Source of the DNA: an uncultured Eubacteriales bacterium
GTDB taxonomy: Bacteria; Bacillota; Clostridia; Christensenellales; Christensenellaceae
Reading direction: 5' to 3'
NCBI GenBank assembly: GCA_948468985.1
Contig: CAOKKG010000001.1
Span: 57,043-121,042 of the forward strand
Length of the DNA: 64,000 bases
The position numbers and the translations under genes were made by a program. Below are positions 43,286-51,610 of the stretch, in pieces; position 1 is the first letter of the stretch, and every line of letters begins with the position of its first letter. The notes under the pieces were generated by a model that saw only the letters and a program-made list of their open reading frames with translations, was not told where the DNA came from and ran no database searches.

Positions 43286-44020
43286 TTATTCCGCGCGCTG
43301 GCAATCTGCCACAAAGGAGCGGAACAGCTCCAAAAAGGCCGGATCCTCCTGCGCCATATTTTCCGGGTGGAACTGCACACCCCAGATAGGTGCGTCTTCC
43401 CGCTCGATCGCCTCAACGATTCCCTCGGGAGACCACGCCGTGACCCGGAAGCCCTCCGCCACGCGGCCCAGCGCCTGATGATGGAAGGAATTCACGCCGA
43501 TTTCTACCTTGCCGAACACGCGCGCCATACGGCTGTCCGGCTCCAGTGCCGCCTTGTGCCAGGGCGATGGACGGTGTTGCATATCGCCAAAGTGGGTCGG
43601 ATATGCCGGAAAAGCCGTCGAGATATCCTGGATCATGTCGCCGCCAAAGGCGACATTCAATACCTGCATCCCCCGGCAGATCCCGAAGATGGGCTTAGAA
43701 AGCGCTGCCGCATGGCGTACCATGGCAAGCTCTGTCCGATCGCGTGCTTCGCTTGTGTGCCCGAGCTTTTCCGCCGGTTCCTGCCCATAGAACTTGGGGC
43801 AGACATCCTCTCCGCCGGGCAGCATCAGGCCGTCGATCAGCGCGGCATATGCCTCCGTCAGCGCCTCATCCCCGAGCACCGGGATGAGCACCGGCAGGCC
43901 ACCCGCCTGGATAACCGAGCGGACATAGTCGCGCCCCAGCGACTGCTGGCCGAGCGGCGGATTTTCCGCGTTCGGGTAAAACGACATCGTGATGCCGATC
44001 TTGGGTTTTCTCGCCTCCAT
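43286..44020 (-). CDS. Gamma-glutamyl-gamma-aminobutyrate hydrolase-type class I amidotransferase (peptidase C26)
   Basis: The 244-residue protein has the nucleophile elbow IFGICRGMQVLNVAFGG (Cys ~112), an oxyanion LMLPGGEDVCPKFY and the catalytic His-x-Glu in GVQFHPENMA. These identify the PuuD/peptidase C26 group that releases glutamate from gamma-glutamyl conjugates such as gamma-Glu-GABA. No other polyamine-degradation gene is adjacent. Three M42 peptidase genes lie just upstream in the same direction, suggesting a peptide/amino-acid salvage block. Confidence 0.9.
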   Translation of the reverse strand: MEARKPKIGITMSFYPNAENPPLGQQSLGRDYVRSVIQAGGLPVLIPVLGDEALTEAYAALIDGLMLPGGEDVCPKFYGQEPAEKLGHTSEARDRTELAMVRHAAALSKPIFGICRGMQVLNVAFGGDMIQDISTAFPAYPTHFGDMQHRPSPWHKAALEPDSRMARVFGKVEIGVNSFHHQALGRVAEGFRVTAWSPEGIVEAIEREDAPIWGVQFHPENMAQEDPAFLELFRSFVADCQRAE

Positions 44021-44040
44021 GTTTCCCCCCCTATGCCCCG

Positions 44041-45048
44041 TTATGCACCGGGCAGTTCCTTGCTGGCTGCCATGGCGCGCAGCAATTCCACCGCCTGCTC
44101 CACATCCGTGCGGTCAACAACCTCTGCCGGGGTGTGCACATAGCGCGAGGGGATGGAGATGCAGCCCGCGAGCACACCGCTGCGCGTCCGCTGCACCGCC
44201 GCCGTATCCGTGCCGCCTGCGCGCAGCACCTCCCGCTGGAAGGGGATCCCTGCCTGCTCTGCGCAGTCGATCATGAACTTGCGCACGCACTGCGGGACGA
44301 TCACCGAGGAATCCATCATCTTGATGGCCGGGCCCTTGCCGAGTGCGACGCTCATTGCCGGCATTTTGGGCGTATCGCCTGTCAGCGTCACATCCAGGTT
44401 GATGTTAAGGTCGGGCTCGATCGCATAGGCCGCCGCGCCGGACCCGCGCAGGCCGACTTCCTCCTGCACCGTGAATACGACATACACATCGTGCGGGGAG
44501 GACAGCTGCTTCATCGCCTCGACCAGGATCGCGCAGCAGACGCGGTTATCCATTGCGCCCGAAGCCATGCGCGAGCCGAGGTCAACGAAGTTGCTCACAA
44601 ACACGCACATATCGCCGACCTGGACCTTTTGCTCGGCTTCCTCGCGAGTCGCGCAGCCGATGTCGACATACATATTGGGAAGCGACGCCACCGCCTTTGC
44701 GTCGCGCGTCTCCGGCGTTTCGAAATAGATCACGCCGTGTACGCCGTTTTCAAAGACCACTTCCCGCGCCACGCTGAGCGAAGGGAGGATTCCACCGACA
44801 TTGCCGATGCGCAAAAAGCCGTTCTCGTCGATATCCACGACGATAAAGCCGATCTGATCCATATGCGCGGACAGCATCAGCTTTTTGCCGGAAGTCCCTC
44901 TCTTATGCGCGATCAGGTTGCCGAGCGCGTCCGTATAGACCTCGTCGCAATAGGGGCGGATTTCCTCCGCCAGCACCGACGCGACCTTCCCCTCATTGCC
45001 CGAAGGCCCGAAGGCCTGCAAAACCTTTTTCAGCATTGCTTCAAACAT
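44041..45048 (-). CDS. M42 family metallo-aminopeptidase (copy 3 of a tandem)
   Basis: The 335-residue protein has the M42 metal site: AHMDQIGFIV (His, Asp), GAMDNRVCCAIL (bridging Asp), TVQEEVGLRGSGA (catalytic Glu and ligand Glu) and YVHTPAEVVD (last His). A PDZ-like insertion lies at ~65-160. M42 enzymes form large tetrahedral particles in the cytoplasm and trim short peptides (TET aminopeptidase, glutamyl or deblocking aminopeptidase). Its start overlaps the preceding paralogue by 8 bp, so it is translated from the same mRNA. Confidence 0.92.
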   Translation of the reverse strand: MFEAMLKKVLQAFGPSGNEGKVASVLAEEIRPYCDEVYTDALGNLIAHKRGTSGKKLMLSAHMDQIGFIVVDIDENGFLRIGNVGGILPSLSVAREVVFENGVHGVIYFETPETRDAKAVASLPNMYVDIGCATREEAEQKVQVGDMCVFVSNFVDLGSRMASGAMDNRVCCAILVEAMKQLSSPHDVYVVFTVQEEVGLRGSGAAAYAIEPDLNINLDVTLTGDTPKMPAMSVALGKGPAIKMMDSSVIVPQCVRKFMIDCAEQAGIPFQREVLRAGGTDTAAVQRTRSGVLAGCISIPSRYVHTPAEVVDRTDVEQAVELLRAMAASKELPGA

Positions 45049-46057
45049 TTTTCTTCACCTCTTCATACTTGCGCGCCTGCAAAAACGCATCTGCCAATTT
45101 GACCGTATTTTCAAAATCCGCCATCGACGCGACCGAAACCGGCCCGTGGATATACCGACAGGGCACCGAAAGCCCGATCGCGAGCGCCCCGGCGCAGGCC
45201 TTGTGGATCACGCCGGCGTCCGTGCGGCCGTTCGTCCCCCGCCGCACCTGATGCGGGATATTTTGCTGCTCCGCCATCTGCTTCATCGCGCGGAAGAGCT
45301 GCGGGTTCACGATTGTGCCGTTGTCCATCATCGAGATTGCCGGTCCCTTGCCCACTTCTGTGACCTGCTGATGCGATTCCGCCTCGGGCATGTCGTTGGC
45401 CGTCGTCCCCTCGAGGATGAGCGCCAAATCCGGCTGCACCCGGTATGCCGCGGCCTCTGCGCCGCGCGCACCGACCTCCTCCTGCACCGTGAACACGGCA
45501 TAGAAGTCGCAGTCATAGTCCCGCTTCAAAAGCTCCAGCACCACAGCACAGCCCAGACGGTCGTCCAGTGCCTTGCCCTTCATCATGCCGTCACCGAAAT
45601 AGGAAAACTGCGTATCAAAGCAGATTGGGTCGCCCACCTTGACATATTTCATCGCGTCCTCGCGGCTCTCTGCCCCGATGTCGACGAACAATTCATCGTG
45701 CGGGATCGCCTTTTGCAGGTCCTCGCGCTTTTGCAAATGGATTGCCTTAGCGCCGATCACGCCCGGAATCTTGCCCGCGCCCACGACCACGCGCTTGGAC
45801 ACGCACACCCGGGAATCAATCCCGGCCGAGGTATAGGCCAACAACCCGTCGTCGAGGATGCCCTTCACAAGCATGCCCACTTCATCCATATGCGCGCAGA
45901 CCATGACTTTTTTCCCCTCGCCCGCTTTGTGGACATAGAGGTTGCCCATCGCGTCCGTCCAGGTCTCCCCATAGGGCGCGGCCAGCTCGCGCAGGATCCG
46001 GCGAATCTCCTTCTCGCTGCCGCTTACACCCATCGCTTCACTCAATCGTCTAAGCAT
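45041..46057 (-). CDS. M42 family metallo-aminopeptidase (copy 2 of a tandem)
   Basis: The 338-residue protein has AHMDEVGMLV, GKALDDRLGCAVV, TVQEEVGARGAEAA and CRYIHGPVSVAS as the four metal/catalytic motifs. It is clearly paralogous to its neighbours but well diverged, implying different specificity. The start MLRRLSE follows GGAGG by six bases; a GTG five codons earlier overlaps that site. It overlaps both neighbouring genes. Confidence 0.92.
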   Translation of the reverse strand: MLRRLSEAMGVSGSEKEIRRILRELAAPYGETWTDAMGNLYVHKAGEGKKVMVCAHMDEVGMLVKGILDDGLLAYTSAGIDSRVCVSKRVVVGAGKIPGVIGAKAIHLQKREDLQKAIPHDELFVDIGAESREDAMKYVKVGDPICFDTQFSYFGDGMMKGKALDDRLGCAVVLELLKRDYDCDFYAVFTVQEEVGARGAEAAAYRVQPDLALILEGTTANDMPEAESHQQVTEVGKGPAISMMDNGTIVNPQLFRAMKQMAEQQNIPHQVRRGTNGRTDAGVIHKACAGALAIGLSVPCRYIHGPVSVASMADFENTVKLADAFLQARKYEEVKKNV

Positions 46058-47088
46058 AGTGCTTCCTCCCACTTTTCGTCGATGCTGCCGATCATCCCGC
46101 TCAGCACCTTCGCGCAGTTATGCAGCGTCTCCATCCGAATGGTCTCCACCGAGGTGTGCATATACCGAAGCGGCGGCGATACCAACCCGCAGGGGATGCC
46201 GCCCCGCTGGATCTGCATGAGCCAGGCGTCCGTGCCCGTATGCCCCATGACCGCCTCGACATCCGTTTCGATGTTCTGCTCCTTCGCCGCATCCTCCAAC
46301 ATCGCGAACAACTTTTCGTGGATATTGCTCCCGCGGGTCAAGAGGACTTTGTCCATCGGCGTCGTTTCAAACGGCTTGACGCCGGGCGTCGGCCCGTGGC
46401 AGACATCGATGGCGATCGCCATGTCCGGGTGTACCGAATACGCACCCAAAGCCCCGCCGAGGCCACTCCGTTCTTCCTGCACTGAGGCACAGAACACAAC
46501 CGAGCATTGCAGCTTGCGGCGCTGCAAGCGCTCCATGCATTCCATCATGACGGCGACGAGCGACCGGTCATCCAGCGTCTTGGAAGACACATAGCCGTTC
46601 TTGAGGCTGAGCGGCGGCTTGGGCGCAAAGGTGATATAGTCCCCCTCGTGTACCCAGGCGCGCACCTGCTCCACCGGATACCCCACATCGCAGATCAGGT
46701 CCTCAATGCGGTAGGCTGCGCCGGTCTTGCCCTTGGTAAGATGTGGAGGGATCGCACCGATCACGCCGGGCAACGGCTTTTCGCCCAGCACGAGCACTTC
46801 GCTGCCGGGCAGCACGCGCGGGTCGACCCCACCCACGGGCATCATGCGCAGCATGCCGTTTTCCTCAATCCCCGTGACCATGAGCCCGATCTCATCCATA
46901 TGCGCCATGACGAGGATCTCCGGGCCGACCTTTTCCCCGATGCGCCCATAGACATTGCCGTAGCGATCCTGCCAGACATCCTGTGTGTATTTCAAAAAAC
47001 ACTGTCGTATCCATTCGCCGACCGCCTGCTCGTCGCCGGTGACCCCGGGCAGCGAGCAAAGCTTTGCGATGGTCTGCAACATATCCAT
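46042..47088 (-). CDS. M42 family metallo-aminopeptidase (copy 1, promoter-proximal)
   Basis: The 348-residue protein shows AHMDEIGLMV, KTLDDRSLVAVMM, ASVQEERSGLGGALGA and LRYMHTSVETIRM. In the third motif the usual E-E-V-G is E-E-R-S-G; the Glu pair itself is retained. AAGGAG precedes the ATG. As first gene of the three it sets transcription of the tandem. Three overlapping paralogues may form hetero- or homo-oligomeric particles that together degrade oligopeptides (inference). Confidence 0.92.
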   Translation of the reverse strand: MDMLQTIAKLCSLPGVTGDEQAVGEWIRQCFLKYTQDVWQDRYGNVYGRIGEKVGPEILVMAHMDEIGLMVTGIEENGMLRMMPVGGVDPRVLPGSEVLVLGEKPLPGVIGAIPPHLTKGKTGAAYRIEDLICDVGYPVEQVRAWVHEGDYITFAPKPPLSLKNGYVSSKTLDDRSLVAVMMECMERLQRRKLQCSVVFCASVQEERSGLGGALGAYSVHPDMAIAIDVCHGPTPGVKPFETTPMDKVLLTRGSNIHEKLFAMLEDAAKEQNIETDVEAVMGHTGTDAWLMQIQRGGIPCGLVSPPLRYMHTSVETIRMETLHNCAKVLSGMIGSIDEKWEEALCLDD

Positions 47089-47187
47089 ACTGCATACACT
47101 CCTTTGAAAATAATGATCCTATGCAGAAGTATACCACGTTTTTTTGCATTTTTCACGCGAAAAAGCCGCATTTTCCGCGTTTTGCGC

Positions 47188-47216
47188 TTGCAAAATGCCA
47201 ACCTGGCATATATACT
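47188..47216 (+). promoter_or_regulatory. Putative sigma-A promoter for asd
   Basis: TTGCAA (47188-47193), 17-bp spacer, TATACT (47211-47216), 76 bp before the start. The leader is too short for a lysine riboswitch. Confidence 0.7.
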
Positions 47217-47291
47217 GAATGCAACTATTTCCTTTTTGTACGCTGGGGCCATGGGCCCTGCCATACATTTTCATTTTGGAGGTTTCTCTCG

Positions 47292-48371
47292 ATGAAGCAA
47301 TACAATGTAGGCGTCATCGGCGCGACCGGCATGGTCGGCCAGCGCTTTGTGAGCCTGTTGGAACACCACCCCTGGTTTCATGTCACTGTCCTCGCGGCTT
47401 CTTCCCGCTCTGCCGGCAAGACCTATGCGGAAGCGGTCGGCGCGCGTTGGGCTATGCCCACGCCGATCCCGGAAGCATTGACGGGACTTGTTGTGCGGGA
47501 CGCCGTCGCCGATGCAGAGGCGATCGCACGCGATGTCGATTTCGTGTTCTGCGCCGTCGACATGCCCAAGGCAGAGATTCGCGCGCTTGAAGAACGCTAT
47601 GCCAAGCTGGAATGCCCAGTGATCTCCAACAATTCCGCGCACCGGCACACCAAGGATGTTCCCATGATCGTCCCCGAGATCAACGCCGAGCACGCCCAAA
47701 TCATCGACGCGCAGAGAAAGCGCCTCGGCACCAAGCGCGGCTTTATCGCCGTCAAGTCCAACTGCTCGCTGCAAAGCTATGTGCCCGCGCTGCACCCACT
47801 GCTCGGTTTTGGCGTCACCAAAGTGCTTGCCTGCACCTATCAGGCGATTTCCGGCGCCGGCAAAACCTTTGCGACCTGGCCGGAGATGGTGGATAATGTC
47901 ATCCCCTATATCGGCGGGGAGGAGGAAAAGAGCGAGATTGAGCCGCTCAAGCTGTGGGGGCACATCGAGGGCGACGAGATCGTCGAGGCCACGACGCCCA
48001 GCATCACCACGCAGTGCCTGCGCGTCCCGGTGAGCGACGGCCACATGGCGGCGGTGTTCATGTCCTTTGAGCACAAACCTTCCATCGAACAGATTCGCAA
48101 GGCCTGGGCGGAATTCCGCGGCCCGGCGCAGGAGCTGGAGCTCCCCTCTGCGCCCAAACAGTTCCTCCACTATTTCGAGGAACCCGACCGCCCGCAGACC
48201 AAGCTCGACCGCAACCTGGAAAACGGCATGGCCGTCTCCATCGGCCGCCTGCGCGAGGACACGCAGTATGACTATAAATTCGTCTGCCTCTCGCACAACA
48301 CGCTGCGCGGCGCGGCAGGCGGCGGCATTTTGATGGCCGAATTGCTGGCAAAGCTCGGGTATCTAGACTAA
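47292..48371 (+). CDS. asd: Aspartate-semialdehyde dehydrogenase
   Basis: The 359-residue protein starts with the NADP-binding VGVIGATGMVGQRFVSLL and has the catalytic Cys in VKSNCSLQSYVPALHPLL (~159), TYQAISGAGKTF, and the His-containing RVPVSDGHMAAVF. Length and the S-N-C-S context match the archaeal/yeast-type Asd subgroup. It reduces aspartyl phosphate to the semialdehyde for lysine, threonine, methionine and diaminopimelate. TTGGAGG fixes the start. The aldo-keto reductase gene follows 3 bp later. Confidence 0.95.
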   Translation: MKQYNVGVIGATGMVGQRFVSLLEHHPWFHVTVLAASSRSAGKTYAEAVGARWAMPTPIPEALTGLVVRDAVADAEAIARDVDFVFCAVDMPKAEIRALEERYAKLECPVISNNSAHRHTKDVPMIVPEINAEHAQIIDAQRKRLGTKRGFIAVKSNCSLQSYVPALHPLLGFGVTKVLACTYQAISGAGKTFATWPEMVDNVIPYIGGEEEKSEIEPLKLWGHIEGDEIVEATTPSITTQCLRVPVSDGHMAAVFMSFEHKPSIEQIRKAWAEFRGPAQELELPSAPKQFLHYFEEPDRPQTKLDRNLENGMAVSIGRLREDTQYDYKFVCLSHNTLRGAAGGGILMAELLAKLGYLD

Positions 48372-48374
48372 GCC

Positions 48375-49553
48375 ATGCAATACAGCACCATCCCTTCGAG
48401 CGGGGACCGTGTCTCCGTCCTCGGATACGGCTGCATGCGCTTTACGCGCAAGGGCGGCGCCATCGACCAAGAAAAGGCCGAGCGGGAAATGATTTACGCC
48501 ATAACGCATGGCGTAAATTATTTCGATACCGCCTATATCTATCCGGGCAACGAGGCCGCGCTGGGCAAGCTCTTCCAAAAGGGCTGGCGCAGCCGGGTGT
48601 TCCTCGCTACCAAGATCCCGCACTACAAGATCCGCTCCCTTTCCGACCTGGAGCGGATTTTTGCCGAGGAGCTTTCGCGCCTGCACACCGACTACATCGA
48701 CTACTACCTCATGCACATGCTCCCCAGCGTGCAGACCTGGCAGCGCCTGTGTACACTCGGCGTCTCGGACTGGCTGGAACAGAAAAAGCGCGAGGGGGTC
48801 ATCCGGCACATCGGCTTTTCCTTTCACGGCGGGACAGAGAACTTCAAGGCGCTCATCGACACCTATCCGTGGGACTTCTGCCAGATCCAGTATAACTACA
48901 TCGACGAATTCGCGCAGGCCGGGCGCGCCGGGCTTTCCTATGCCGCCGCCCGGAATATCCCCATCATGATCATGGAACCCCTCAAGGGCGGCCGTTTGGC
49001 AAACCGCCTGTCCAAAGAGGCCGTGGATGCCTTCGCCGCCTCCGGCAAGGATCGATCTCCTGCCGAATGGGCGCTTCGATGGCTGTGGGCGCAAAAGGAG
49101 GTCTTCCTCGTCCTATCCGGGATGAATGACCTCTTGCAATTGGAGGAAAACATCCGCATCGCCTCCCTCCCTCGGGAGGAAATGCTGGACGCAGCCGACC
49201 TCCCCTATTTCGAACGGGCGGTACAAGCCATCCGACGGGACACCAAGATCGACTGTTCCGCATGCGGCTACTGCATGCCCTGCCCTGCCGGGGTCGACAT
49301 CCCCGTGTGTTTTCGCTGCTACAACAACCTCTATGCCGAGGGGTGGTATATCGGGTTTAAGGAATACCTCATGTGCACGACGCTCAAGCCAACGCTGACC
49401 ACCGCCTCCCGCTGCATCGGCTGCGGCCGCTGTGAGCAGCATTGCCCGCAAAAGCTGCCCATCCGCGAGGACCTAAAAAAGGTACGAAAAAAGATGGAAA
49501 CGCCTCTGTACAAGATTATCCGGGGCGGCGCAAAGCTGTTGTATAAGTTCTAA
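48375..49553 (+). CDS. Aldo/keto reductase with C-terminal 4Fe-4S clusters
   Basis: The 392-residue protein is a fusion. The TIM-barrel aldo-keto reductase (~1-270) shows LGYGCMRF, YFDTAYIYPGNE (catalytic Asp and Tyr), FLATKI and HMLP in the place of the catalytic His region. The C-terminus carries cysteine groups CSACGYCMPCPAGVDIP and RCIGCGRCEQHCPQKLPI, ferredoxin-type 4Fe-4S motifs. Such fusions occur in strict anaerobes and probably pass electrons between Fe-S clusters and a carbonyl substrate. It lies 3 bp after asd, but a role in that pathway is not shown. Confidence 0.88.
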   Translation: MQYSTIPSSGDRVSVLGYGCMRFTRKGGAIDQEKAEREMIYAITHGVNYFDTAYIYPGNEAALGKLFQKGWRSRVFLATKIPHYKIRSLSDLERIFAEELSRLHTDYIDYYLMHMLPSVQTWQRLCTLGVSDWLEQKKREGVIRHIGFSFHGGTENFKALIDTYPWDFCQIQYNYIDEFAQAGRAGLSYAAARNIPIMIMEPLKGGRLANRLSKEAVDAFAASGKDRSPAEWALRWLWAQKEVFLVLSGMNDLLQLEENIRIASLPREEMLDAADLPYFERAVQAIRRDTKIDCSACGYCMPCPAGVDIPVCFRCYNNLYAEGWYIGFKEYLMCTTLKPTLTTASRCIGCGRCEQHCPQKLPIREDLKKVRKKMETPLYKIIRGGAKLLYKF

Positions 49554-49564
49554 CATCCGCCATA

Positions 49565-49597
49565 ACAAAAAGGCAGCCACTTGGCTGCCTTTTTTTG
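49565..49597. terminator. Bidirectional Rho-independent terminator
   Basis: AAAAAGGCAGCCA-CT-TGGCTGCCTTTTT between convergent genes. Confidence 0.9.
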
Positions 49598-49598
49598 C

Positions 49599-50762
49599 TT
49601 ATTCGGTTTTTTCTGCGTCCGCCGCGGCGCCTGCATCGGGGCGGATCTCCTCTCGGAGCACCTGATAAATCGCCGCCGTAATGGGAACGGCCAGCATCAT
49701 GCCTAGAATGCCATATAACACCCCGCCGACCATCACGGCTGCAAACACCCAGATCCCCGGGAGGTGCATGGAGTTACCGACCACGCGCGGGTAGATCAGG
49801 TTCCCCTCCAACTGCTGCAGCAGGATGAGATACCCCACAAACAGCAACGCCTTCCAGGGCGATACTGTTAGGATCAACAGGAAACCGACCGCGCCGCCGA
49901 TATACGATCCGGCGATCGGCACCAGCGCCGTCCCGCCCACGATCACCCCCGTCATCACCGCATAGGGAAAGCCTAGGATCCACATACCAAGCGTGCAGAG
50001 CAACCCCAAAATCAGCCCCTCCGTGCACTGGCCGACGATGTAGCGGCGAAAGCAGTCGTTTAGGATGCGCTCCGCCCGAGCGACCTTTGCCTGCGCCGCC
50101 GGAGGAAGGTAGTGCCCCTTGAGGCGTGCATATTGCCGAAGCAATGTCGGCTTGCTCCCGAGCAGATAGGCCGAAAAGATCACGCCGACGATGACCCGCG
50201 CGACCGAGCTCACGAGGCCGCCGACCCAGCCGACCGTCCCGCCGATCCCGCTCGTAATAAGCTTTGTGAGCTTTGTAAAGATCTGTTCCAGGTCAATCCG
50301 CTTCACGACATCGAGGAAGTCCTGCGTCGTAATCGGCAGCTCCTCCACCCAGGCCTGCAATGCGTCCGCCGCGCGCGGAAGCTCCGCCAACAGCAGCTGG
50401 ATGCAGGTAGACAGCGCGGGGATTACCACCCAGAAGAAGGCGGTGATGAGCGCTGCTCCCGTGAGGTAAGCCAGCGTCAGGCATACGCCCCGCCGCATGC
50501 GCACCCAGAGCCGCGCCTTGCACCGCGGGAACAGAAGCCTCTCATAGAAACAGACCAGAATGTTGACTACATAGGCGATGCACAGCCCCAAGAAGAGCGG
50601 CGCCAGTGCGCCCAGCAGATGGCCGATGCCTTTTTCCAGCGACGGCCAATAGTAAATCGCCAAATATAGGAGGAACACGGCCAGCAGCGCGCACAACGGC
50701 TTTTTGCGCCTGAGCCGCATGTACCAGGGTTCCTTGTGCGGTGTGTTCTCCTGCCTGTTCAA
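49599..50762 (-). CDS. AI-2E family transporter
   Basis: The 387-residue membrane protein has an N-terminal pair of helices (LCALLAVFLLYLAIYYW; LLGALAPLFLGLCIAYVVNIL), a long amphipathic region, and the family core FRRYIVGQCTEGLILGLLCTLGMWILGFPYAVMTGVIVGG followed by IPIAGSYIGG-like VPIAGSYIGGAVGFLL and EGNLIYPRVVGNSMHLPG. Members export autoinducer-2, Na+ or other solutes; function here is unassigned. The start codon is read as TTG, seven bases after GGGAGG and overlapping the nudC stop; an ATG 14 codons later is the alternative. Confidence 0.88.
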   Translation of the reverse strand: MNRQENTPHKEPWYMRLRRKKPLCALLAVFLLYLAIYYWPSLEKGIGHLLGALAPLFLGLCIAYVVNILVCFYERLLFPRCKARLWVRMRRGVCLTLAYLTGAALITAFFWVVIPALSTCIQLLLAELPRAADALQAWVEELPITTQDFLDVVKRIDLEQIFTKLTKLITSGIGGTVGWVGGLVSSVARVIVGVIFSAYLLGSKPTLLRQYARLKGHYLPPAAQAKVARAERILNDCFRRYIVGQCTEGLILGLLCTLGMWILGFPYAVMTGVIVGGTALVPIAGSYIGGAVGFLLILTVSPWKALLFVGYLILLQQLEGNLIYPRVVGNSMHLPGIWVFAAVMVGGVLYGILGMMLAVPITAAIYQVLREEIRPDAGAAADAEKTE

Positions 50763-51589
50763 ATCCTGCCCTCCCGAAACGCTTCAATCATCTCGCTGCC
50801 GATACTGGCGTGATCCATCCGCGCGGGGATGTCCGCCCGTGCGACCCATTTCGCAGCCGAGATCTCCTCTTCCTGTAAATGGAACGGCGGCCGCGGCCCA
50901 TCCAGCTCCGCCGTAAAGCCGATCATCAGCGTGTCCGAAAAGCTCCATGGCTGATTGGCGTAATAGCGGATGTTTTTGATCCGCACGCCGACCTCCTCCA
51001 TCACTTCCCGTTTCACCGTCTGTTCCAGCGTCTCACCCACCTCAACATAGCCCGAAAGCAGGTGGTACCGCCCGGTCGTGGAAAGCTGGCTGCGGATCAT
51101 AAGCAGGTCTTCTCCATCCCGCACGGCCACGATGACCGCTGGATTGATGCGCGGGTATTCGCGACACCCGCACTTGGTGCAGACCAGCGCGCGTTCCCGC
51201 TGGCTTGCCCGCATAGGCGCGCCGCAGGCGCCACAATAGCGGTGCTGCCCCTCCCATCGGCCAAGCTGCCACCCCGTCACACCGGCAAAGCCCACCCATG
51301 GGGCCAGTTCACGCAGCAAGCGCACCTTTTGCAGGATGAGCTCCCGGCCTGGCAGCGCCTGCGGCAAGCGAGAGAGCAGGTAGAAGCCCTGCCCATCGAT
51401 GGAAAAGAGCCGTTCCGCCCCCTCTGCCGCCTCCAGTGTCAGGTCTGAAAACTGCGGGATCCGCCAGCCCTTGCCCTCCTGGCAGAGCAGGATGGTATCC
51501 TTCTCGTAATACAGTGCCGCATCCCCTTCGCCGGGGGCGCTTTGCAAAAACGCATTGTCATATCTATGCGGTGCGATCTCATGAATCAT
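50759..51589 (-). CDS. nudC: NAD(+) diphosphatase (NudC-like Nudix hydrolase)
   Basis: The 276-residue protein has an N-terminal domain, a four-Cys zinc ribbon (YCGACGAPM ... CTKCGCREYPRINPAVI) and the Nudix box GYVEVGETLEQTVKREVMEEVG, then the NudC hallmark YANQPWSFSDTLMIGF. It hydrolyses NAD(H) to NMN(H) and AMP, and relatives remove NAD caps from RNA. AGGAGG lies eight bases before the ATG. It sits between the FGGY kinase and the AI-2E transporter, coupled to the latter by stop-start overlap. Confidence 0.93.
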   Translation of the reverse strand: MIHEIAPHRYDNAFLQSAPGEGDAALYYEKDTILLCQEGKGWRIPQFSDLTLEAAEGAERLFSIDGQGFYLLSRLPQALPGRELILQKVRLLRELAPWVGFAGVTGWQLGRWEGQHRYCGACGAPMRASQRERALVCTKCGCREYPRINPAVIVAVRDGEDLLMIRSQLSTTGRYHLLSGYVEVGETLEQTVKREVMEEVGVRIKNIRYYANQPWSFSDTLMIGFTAELDGPRPPFHLQEEEISAAKWVARADIPARMDHASIGSEMIEAFREGRI

Positions 51590-51610
51590 TTCCCATTCCT
51601 CCTTTGCAAT

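Noticed and set aside
47271..48296. 341-codon frame antisense to asd
   Set aside because: Shadow frame; asd carries all catalytic motifs on the other strand.
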